64,000 bases of DNA from Enchytraeus crypticus (lineage: Eukaryota; Annelida; Clitellata; Enchytraeida; Enchytraeidae): NCBI GenBank assembly GCA_905160935.1, contig CAJHZI010000207.1, positions 868,001-932,000 of the forward strand, in the 5' to 3' direction. The translations under genes were made by a program, and so were the position numbers. Within the stretch, counting starts at the first letter, position 1. Each line of letters begins with the position of its first letter. The notes under the pieces are model-generated. The model ran no database searches, had not been told where the DNA came from, and worked only from the letters and a program-made list of their open reading frames with translations. Below are positions 60,701 to 64,000 of the stretch, one piece after another.

Positions 60701-61200
60701 TATATATATACATATGAGTATGTGTGTGTGTGTGTGCGTGTGCGTGTGTGTGCGTGTATGTATGTATGTATGTATGTATGTATGTATGTATGCATGTATG
60801 TATATCATCATCTTCCCAGACTACCCTTAAATCCTAGTTTAACCAGGGTCGGGATACGAATAATAGACTTTCTGAAGTTTATCCATTCATTTAAGTTTTT
60901 GTAGCAATTTCTGGAGCCTTGGAGCTCACCAACCGAATGCTCTTTCTGACGTTGGTTTGGATCTTGTTTTTATGTCGCCTTCTACAACACGTGCATATCA
61001 ACACGGTTGGCCTATTCTTCAAGCAATTAAAAATTAATGTAGTCATCTTCATGACATGATCATAATTAGTATGCGAATTTGTACATATATGTAGAGAGCA
61101 CTGCAAACTTAAGTAAAAAATTAGTTTAAAATAGTTTAAAATTACGCTACTTACCACCAAATAGTCTAATAATACACCTCCTGTTCAAAATACGCAGCAT
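46285..61200 (-). CDS. membrane-anchored protein with two tandem ILEI/FAM3 domains
   Basis: Fifteen coding exons: 61200-61155, 60603-60520, 59571-59506, 57973-57865, 56650-56595, 55623-55573, 54216-54132, 53645-53519, 52771-52702, 52489-52318, 51948-51848, 50957-50873, 49434-49308, 48079-48007, 47237-46285. They sum to 2205 nt, 734 aa, and every junction keeps phase; donors are GT except GC after exon 8. Residues 1-19 are basic and 20-36 hydrophobic, a type II signal-anchor (less likely a cleaved signal). ILEI domain 1 (about 66-231) has CPAGKSSYYIKSGHGRAS, TICY, NGRGISIVYING, FDTFESGD, LISFLKDG, TTQDESSR, FRENLAMVGQRG and ELSGC; domain 2 (about 232-417) has the equivalent GRGINVAVV, LVEFLDS, AVTQDEA, MRDAWAFIGQRGLKG and IDIKTC. 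Each has four Cys, as FAM3 proteins do. Residues 418-734 are a low-complexity tail with 20-residue repeats. ILEI domains occur in FAM3 cytokines and the POMGNT1 stem; a secretory-pathway or cell-surface role is inferred, function unknown. Confidence 0.88.
46516..46887 (-). repeat. 60-bp coding tandem repeat in the last exon of the ILEI gene
   Basis: Five in-register 20-residue units (residues 559-658) of the type DTRPEAAKPDVLRSEALRLA, preceded by a partial, interrupted unit (from about residue 535). The units are charged, proline-containing and free of Cys, and look like an extended or disordered stalk. Because the unit is 60 bp, copy-number change would keep frame. Confidence 0.85.
47490..47585 (+). 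repeat. SINE-B 3' fragment in intron 14
   Basis: ACATGAAGAGGAAACGGAAG, ACCATGGACCTGCAGTTGGC and AGTGCACTAAGAGAGAGATG. Confidence 0.8.
48130..48345 (-). repeat. tRNA-derived SINE in intron 13
   Basis: On minus: GGCTCGTGGTACAGTGGTAG then AGAGCTC (A box GTACAGTGGTAG) and TCTCGAGTTCGAGACTG (B box), followed by a tRNA-unrelated body (GAATAAAAACCTAGTCGTGT, CGATGGGTAGCTGACCTTAA) ending near a CTAGTCCCCTCCGTGTCGAC block. It lies in the intron just upstream of coding exon 14. Confidence 0.75.
48640..48752 (+). repeat. 15/30-bp minisatellite in intron 13
   Basis: CAGTAACAGCATTTA alternating with CTACAGTAACA/ATCACAGTAACA units, about four 30-bp copies. Confidence 0.85.
48850..48960 (-). repeat. degenerate tRNA-derived SINE in intron 13
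   Basis: On minus: GGGCGTTGCAGTTCTAATTC (B box-like) then CTATCGGGCAGTTGCGGACA and TATTCTTGTGCAACAGAAGT. This resembles the common SINE tail that follows a tRNA head; the A box is not clear. Confidence 0.5.
49190..49290 (+). repeat. SINE-B variant in intron 13
   Basis: TTACTGAGCGTGAAGCAATA, TTACAAGAAATTTAGACACG, then GTACCTTGGACCTGTCACTT and GAACACTAG. It ends about 20 bp before the donor of exon 13. Confidence 0.65.
49845..50047 (-). repeat. SINE-V, near full length, in intron 12
   Basis: On minus: TCAATGGCGCAATGGTTAGA (A box), GTGGGTTCGAATCCCAGC (B box), CGCTGATCTGAGAGTAAAAT, CACTTGACTGGCTACACGG and TGATCATTTCACTATAATAT. The best tRNA-like head of the family. Confidence 0.9.
50072..50110. 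repeat. perfect 17-bp hairpin in intron 12
   Basis: Arms AACGTTTTCATATCTGC (50072-50088) and its exact complement (50094-50110) with loop ATGTG. Confidence 0.9.
50740..50805 (+). repeat. diverged LINE tail in intron 12
   Basis: ATCCGAGGATGATTTTCGTG, ATGTCATCCAGAAACTGATA and TTAAACATTTATTAC resemble the LINE 3' end; weak. Confidence 0.4.
51190..51335 (+). repeat. tRNA-derived SINE in intron 11
   Basis: GGGGCTACGGAGTGACCGTT then AGAGCGTACGACTCAGG (A box and anticodon arm-like), GGCCAATGTTCAAAGCCC (B box), and a body containing ACTCAGGACGTGCTCAGGAC. Only one copy is visible. Confidence 0.6.
51572..51722. repeat. 22-bp-arm perfect palindrome and AT-only tract in intron 11
   Basis: The 22 nt at 51572-51593 and their exact complement at 51595-51616 are separated by a single C. 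About 100 bp of TTAATTTAATTAA-type sequence follows. Confidence 0.92.
54405..54625 (-). repeat. SINE-B, near full length, in intron 6
   Basis: CTCCCTCTCTTTTAGTGCAC, TGGCAGGTCCATGGCATATA, TCCCCTTTATGTCAACATAC, CTTATGACGAGGTGGGCCTC and CTGTGCCTTCTTCAGCTTCG. It lies about 190 bp upstream of exon 7. Confidence 0.8.
55056..55092. repeat. perfect 17-bp hairpin in intron 6
   Basis: Arms GTCACCTTGTACCATCA (55056-55072) and exact complement (55076-55092) with loop GGT. Too tight a loop and too perfect for a typical pre-miRNA. Confidence 0.9.
56985..57150 (+). repeat. family C 3' part in intron 4
   Basis: TTCTGGAACCTAGGAGCTCA, CCAACTGAATCCCCTTCCTG, TAGGATCTTGGTGCTTCATC and GGTCTATTCTTCAACATTCC align with 60910-61025. 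Confidence 0.8.
57490..57702 (+). repeat. SINE-B, full length, in intron 4
   Basis: AACTGAGAAAGGCAATGGGA, AACCACCTCAGAAGCCATAC, TTCCCAAACTATAGGCTACA, TAAGGTATGAATAAGGCATA, GTGAAGGGATTAACTTGCTG, GTGAGAAAGCAGACTTTGAG, TACCTGACACTTGGCAGTGC. A reference copy. The preceding CCCACCTCACC and GGCAGGAGCTGAGGATGG region (57330-57480) may belong to the same composite with family C. Confidence 0.88.
58005..58630 (+). repeat. 54-bp minisatellite in intron 3, ending 30 bp before exon 4 acceptor
   Basis: About eleven units of CATAATCATAATTATTAGCC, TAATTATCATAATAACAATA, ATTAGAAAAATTAG. The unit is a multiple of 3, so both strands show long repetitive frames that are not genes. Confidence 0.93.
58631..58700 (+). 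repeat. SINE-A 3' fragment in intron 3
   Basis: AAAATCCTGGGCTCGCCTGT, GACTGATATCCTTTCGAG and ATGAGGCTGG; the A-box half is replaced by the minisatellite. Confidence 0.65.
59255..59388 (+). repeat. family C copy in intron 3
   Basis: ATCATCATTATCATCCTCCC, TTGAATTCCAGTTTAACCAG, GGTTTGGATACAAATAGACT and TCCTCTCTGTCC. Confidence 0.8.
59842..59905 (-). repeat. tRNA-like repeat in intron 2
   Basis: On minus: GGTAGCATGCTTACCTGAAG (A box-like) and CACTGGTTCAAATCCCAG (B box). The spacing is tRNA-like, but the stems are incomplete. Confidence 0.55.
60123..60258 (+). repeat. SINE-A copy in intron 2
   Basis: GGCTGGAACCAGAGGCGATG, TTGGTAAGACATTCGACTGC, AAGGTTCAAAATTCTGGGCT, GTAACTGACATCGCTTTAGA, TTGAGGAAACTGAGGCTAAC. 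Confidence 0.88.
60632..60800. repeat. (TA)n-(GT)n-(ATGT)n compound microsatellite in intron 1
   Basis: About 65 bp TA, then GTGTGTGCGTGT, then ATGTATGT repeats, running into a family C copy. It begins about 30 bp upstream of the exon 2 acceptor. Confidence 0.93.
60803..61030 (+). repeat. family C, full length, in intron 1
   Basis: ATCATCATCTTCCCAG, CTTAAATCCTAGTTTAACCA, GGGTCGGGATACGAATAATA, GGAGCCTTGGAGCTCACCAA, CGTTGGTTTGGATCTTG and CGGTTGGCCTATTCTTCAAG. It joins the 5' block (as at 41105) to the 3' block (as at 56985) and so defines the family. No tRNA boxes. Confidence 0.88.
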
Positions 61201-62025
61201 TTCCTTTATAATACTGCTTTGTGAATTCCTTCTGCTTCACTCTTTCAGCCTTCTCCTTTGATTTAATTAAAGCTTATTTCGCTTGAAACTGATCACACAC
61301 TGTAGCGATATATTACTTGACAGGCCAATTTGATGATTTTACAAAACTTGAACCAAAAGTAAATTTTATTACTCAAATTAAAGCTATATCACAGAAGTTA
61401 TGAAATGTTAACACTCCTATATTGCCTAGTCCAACTTCACTACCTTTTTAATGATCAATCATCTATTAGACTGAATGTGAAAACTTCTATGCAATATACT
61501 GAATTTCATTCCTGTAACAGAATATAATTAAACACATGTTACGTAAAAATGTCTTAAAATTAACTATTACAGCATAAGCAAGTGTGGGTATTTTTTGTTA
61601 TTAGATAATGCCAGACTATTGGAAGAATTACACAGGTCCTTAATTTTACAAGTAATTGAATTTCATTTGGATGCATTTAGCCATCGGGTAGGCTATAATT
61701 TTGTTGCCTCTTAATCAATTTCATTTAAATACTTATTAGAAATTTACAGGAATCGATTAATCTATCTCTTGTACATATACATAGGATTCACATATTACAA
61801 GCAAATCAGACTGAAAATTAACTTATTTTCTTCTTTAATTATGCAACGATATCCTATCTCCTACATCGTCTCAGGAACACTTCTATAAATGAAACAGAGT
61901 AAAAAAGGAGATACATAGAAGAGAAAAATTCACCTCAAGAGGCCATTAACGTTTACAGAAACGTTGGGGGTTTCGTAACTTACCTTAGAGATTAAAATTA
62001 ATTAAATGACTGATCAGATTCATAG
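61201..62025. other. upstream region of the ILEI gene
   Basis: The promoter or 5' UTR should lie here. TTATAAAGG ends only about 5 nt before the ATG, too close to act as a TATA box for it. No other element can be assigned. Confidence 0.4.
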
Positions 62026-62049
62026 ATCTACTGCTACGGGACCAACATC

Positions 62050-62190
62050 CACAACAAGAATTAGAGTGCTACAGTCATCAATGACAACATCGAGCACTAT
62101 TGAGACAAAATCAAGCCGGCGACAGAAAGAAGCTCCAGAAACGGTGCAAATATTCAAAATCCAGAAAATCAGTCCAAAGATAAAGGGAAT
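62050..62190 (+). repeat. interspersed family D copy
   Basis: TTAGAGTGCTACAGTCATCA, ATGACAACATCGAGCACTAT, TGAGACAAAATCAAGCCGGC and TCAAAATCCAGAAAATCAGT. Nearly the same as 27783-27925. Confidence 0.82.
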
Positions 62191-62486
62191 TAAGAAAAGG
62201 AGGTTTACGAGCTGGTCGCATATCATGGATCAATATAATTAAACTATGACCAAGGTCATCCATAACGTTATTGTTAGCGTGGAAATAACTAATACATTTA
62301 TTAATTGTTCGTATATATTTGACCGAATCAATCTTACACATTTATTATTATCCTCTTTTATTTTACAACACGGAAAATCAATGCGATAAAATAACAAACT
62401 CACCTGATTACAGTGCTGCCATCACTAATTTATTGTTTCTGACAACATCGAGTACTTCTACTTCTTCCCACTAAAGTAATCAGACG

Positions 62487-62660
62487 TGAAATGATCAATT
62501 ATGTTGATATCTATCACGTTTAATATACACGTTAAAAACTTTAGGCAGTTTAGTCCATTTTCCATATAACAAGTTCAGTGAATTTCCGAGATTTTAATCT
62601 CTGATCAGCGCGGCTGGGAAAACTTCATGACGTTACCCCTACGCTATTAAGACATTCTAA
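62487..62660 (-). repeat. SINE-V subfamily lacking the B-box segment
   Basis: GTGAAATGATCAATTATGTT, TTTAATCTCTGATCAGCGCG, GCTGGGAAAACTTCATGACG, TTACCCCTACGCTATTAAGA. The segment with the B box (TTCGAACCCACGAGGG in other copies) is deleted. Confidence 0.82.
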
Positions 62661-62939
62661 TTATATTAGGCGCGTACGTAGTGTCAAAATTAATTTTATT
62701 TTACAAAACTTAAAAATTGTAAAGAGCTACAAACAGCAGCTAAATAGTTGATCTTTTTTTATCATATGCGTGTTATTTATTTTGTTTACAGAATTAATTC
62801 AACTCTTACAGATTATTCTAGATACAAATTTTTAAAAAATAAGTTCTAGAACTTTTCCGCGTAACAGAACTAAGTGATAGATGGATTAATTTTACCGTAA
62901 AAATTGAACACAATATATTTTATATTTTGCCATACAGTT

Positions 62940-63140
62940 GTCATCTTATCATGAATCCCAGCTTAAATAAGGATCGACTTCAGGGATTAAAAAATATTGT
63001 AGCAATTAATTTTGTAGCCATGGGCGCCTACCAATAGATTGCGCATTCCGACTGTGGTGTTGATTTTAGTGCTTTGTCAACTTTTACGACATGTGCAGTT
63101 AACGGTTGGCCTATTCTGCCGCAACCCCAAACATAGATAT
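62940..63140 (+). repeat. family C copy, diverged
   Basis: CATCTTATCATGAATCCCAG, GGGCGCCTACCAATAGATTG, TTTACGACATGTGCAGTTAA, CGGTTGGCCTATTCTGC. Confidence 0.75.
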
Positions 63141-63204
63141 GGGTGTTTTATTAGTTTACTTAACAAAATGGTCAAAACTTAGCTATATGTCTAGGTAGTT
63201 TTTC

Positions 63205-63256
63205 CAGCGCGGCTGGGAAAACTTCATGACGTTATCCCTACGCTATTAAGTCATTC
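63205..63256 (-). repeat. SINE-V fragment with the same deletion
   Basis: CCAGCGCGGCTGGGAAAACT then TCATGACGTTATCCCTACGC match 62603-62655, including the deletion junction. Confidence 0.8.
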
Positions 63257-63257
63257 T

Positions 63258-63365
63258 AAAGTACCTGCTAGTGTAGAGGCCGAATCTATCAATCAATTTA
63301 AGAATAGATATGATAAGTACATAAGGTGTTGCAGGGAAAGATGTGAAGTAGTAGTAGGAAAGTAA
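63258..63365 (+). pseudogene. non-LTR retrotransposon ORF C-terminus
   Basis: The frame KVPASVEAESINQFKNRYDK then YIRCC ends at TAA 63363-63365. VEAESINQFKNRxDK is the usual C-terminal block of many LINE ORF2 proteins (LPxxVVxAxSVNxFKNRLDKxW). It is a short 5'-truncated fragment whose upstream edge meets the SINE-V piece. The following ~600 bp could be its 3' UTR. Confidence 0.75.
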
Positions 63366-64000
63366 TTGGCTGAGTTATGGGGTTGCCCAGTCCTAGAAAA
63401 GTGTACAAGTTTTGATAGTTAAGTAGTTTATATAGTTAATTTAGCTTTTTTGTATAGAATGGCTATTGTCTCTTGCTGTAATGTTTGGTATGTGTGGTTT
63501 TGAGGATGTGTAGGCCTAGGTATGTTGTAATTTGACAAGTGTTAATAGTACAGGTGTGCTGGTTTCCTGTACTAGTACTGGTTATTAAGAAAATATGTTA
63601 TGCTATGCAAGATGTGTAGGTAAGTTTTATTTTATTTTGTGTGGGTCTCAAACAAGCAGTTGTGCTTTCTGACCTAGTGTCGTTATGTTAGTAGGTACAC
63701 GTGCGTATCACGATTCAGAAATGAGTACAAATATTTCGATATTTATGTAGGCTAGTGAAAATGCATTGATCGATTATACCACTTATAAGCTCATCACCAT
63801 GATAGTAATAGGTAATGGTAATAGTAAAGTCAGTGGTTTAATGGAGGGCATCCTCCCAAAAATTTTCCAGGAAGGGACGTGTCCGCTATACTATTTTGCT
63901 CAAATCCTTGTACAGATACGATAGCTGTCTCACGTACTGTTCTCCAGACTGCAAACAACTTGTGATATTCAGACTTCTATTCTTTACATTTGCCAAATCA
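63366..64000. other. possible LINE 3' UTR or spacer
   Basis: Somewhat G/T-rich on the plus strand compared with its surroundings (GTGTGG and TGTAGGTAAG motifs), no open frame. The window ends without a recognisable tail. Confidence 0.4.

Overview
The window is AT-rich nuclear DNA of a multicellular animal. It has spliced genes with GT-AG introns, rhodopsin-family GPCRs, an ILEI/FAM3-domain gene, remnants of hAT, Tc1/mariner and LINE elements, several tRNA- or 5S-derived SINE families, and very many (TA)n, (GA)n and minisatellite arrays. There are no operons, CRISPR arrays or bacterial signals. The mix fits a non-vertebrate, probably aquatic metazoan; the phylum cannot be fixed from this sequence alone.

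Four protein-coding genes can be supported, all on the minus strand. (1) and (2) are tandem paralogous two-exon GPCR genes at 7364-10022 (416 aa) and 17655-20425 (424 aa). Both split the TM4 tryptophan codon with a phase-2 intron. Both have DRC in place of DRY and lack the Asp3.32 that binds amines. (3) is a small intronless gene at 29127-29375 for an 82-aa hydrophobic-hairpin membrane protein. (4) is a 15-coding-exon gene spanning 46285-61200. I assembled it exon by exon, and all 14 junction phases agree. It encodes a 734-aa protein with a type II membrane anchor, two tandem ILEI/FAM3 domains and a long C-terminal tail holding five 20-residue repeats.

The rest is repeats and unique AT-rich spacer. 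0-7 kb: TA palindromes, a decayed LINE RT piece, a Tc1/mariner element with ~290-bp inverted repeats (1505-2477), a hAT element with a perfect 8-bp duplication (2598-3331) and minisatellites. 7-21 kb: the GPCR pair, with a LINE, SINEs and a minisatellite in the introns. 21-46 kb: gene-poor, with a Charlie-type hAT MITE, a 5S rRNA-derived repeat, the 82-aa gene, a second hAT with a perfect 8-bp duplication and a nested RT fragment (30707-31920), and many SINE copies. 46-61 kb: the ILEI gene, whose introns carry most of the SINEs of that interval and four minisatellite or hairpin loci. 61-64 kb: SINE and LINE debris.

The most notable items are the tandem-ILEI membrane protein and its exon-level record of domain duplication, the GPCR pair without Asp3.32, the tail shared by the commonest SINE and a resident LINE, two hAT insertions whose target duplications are still perfect, and several perfect short palindromes. 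Family names below (SINE-A, SINE-B, C, D and so on) are labels used only in this annotation.
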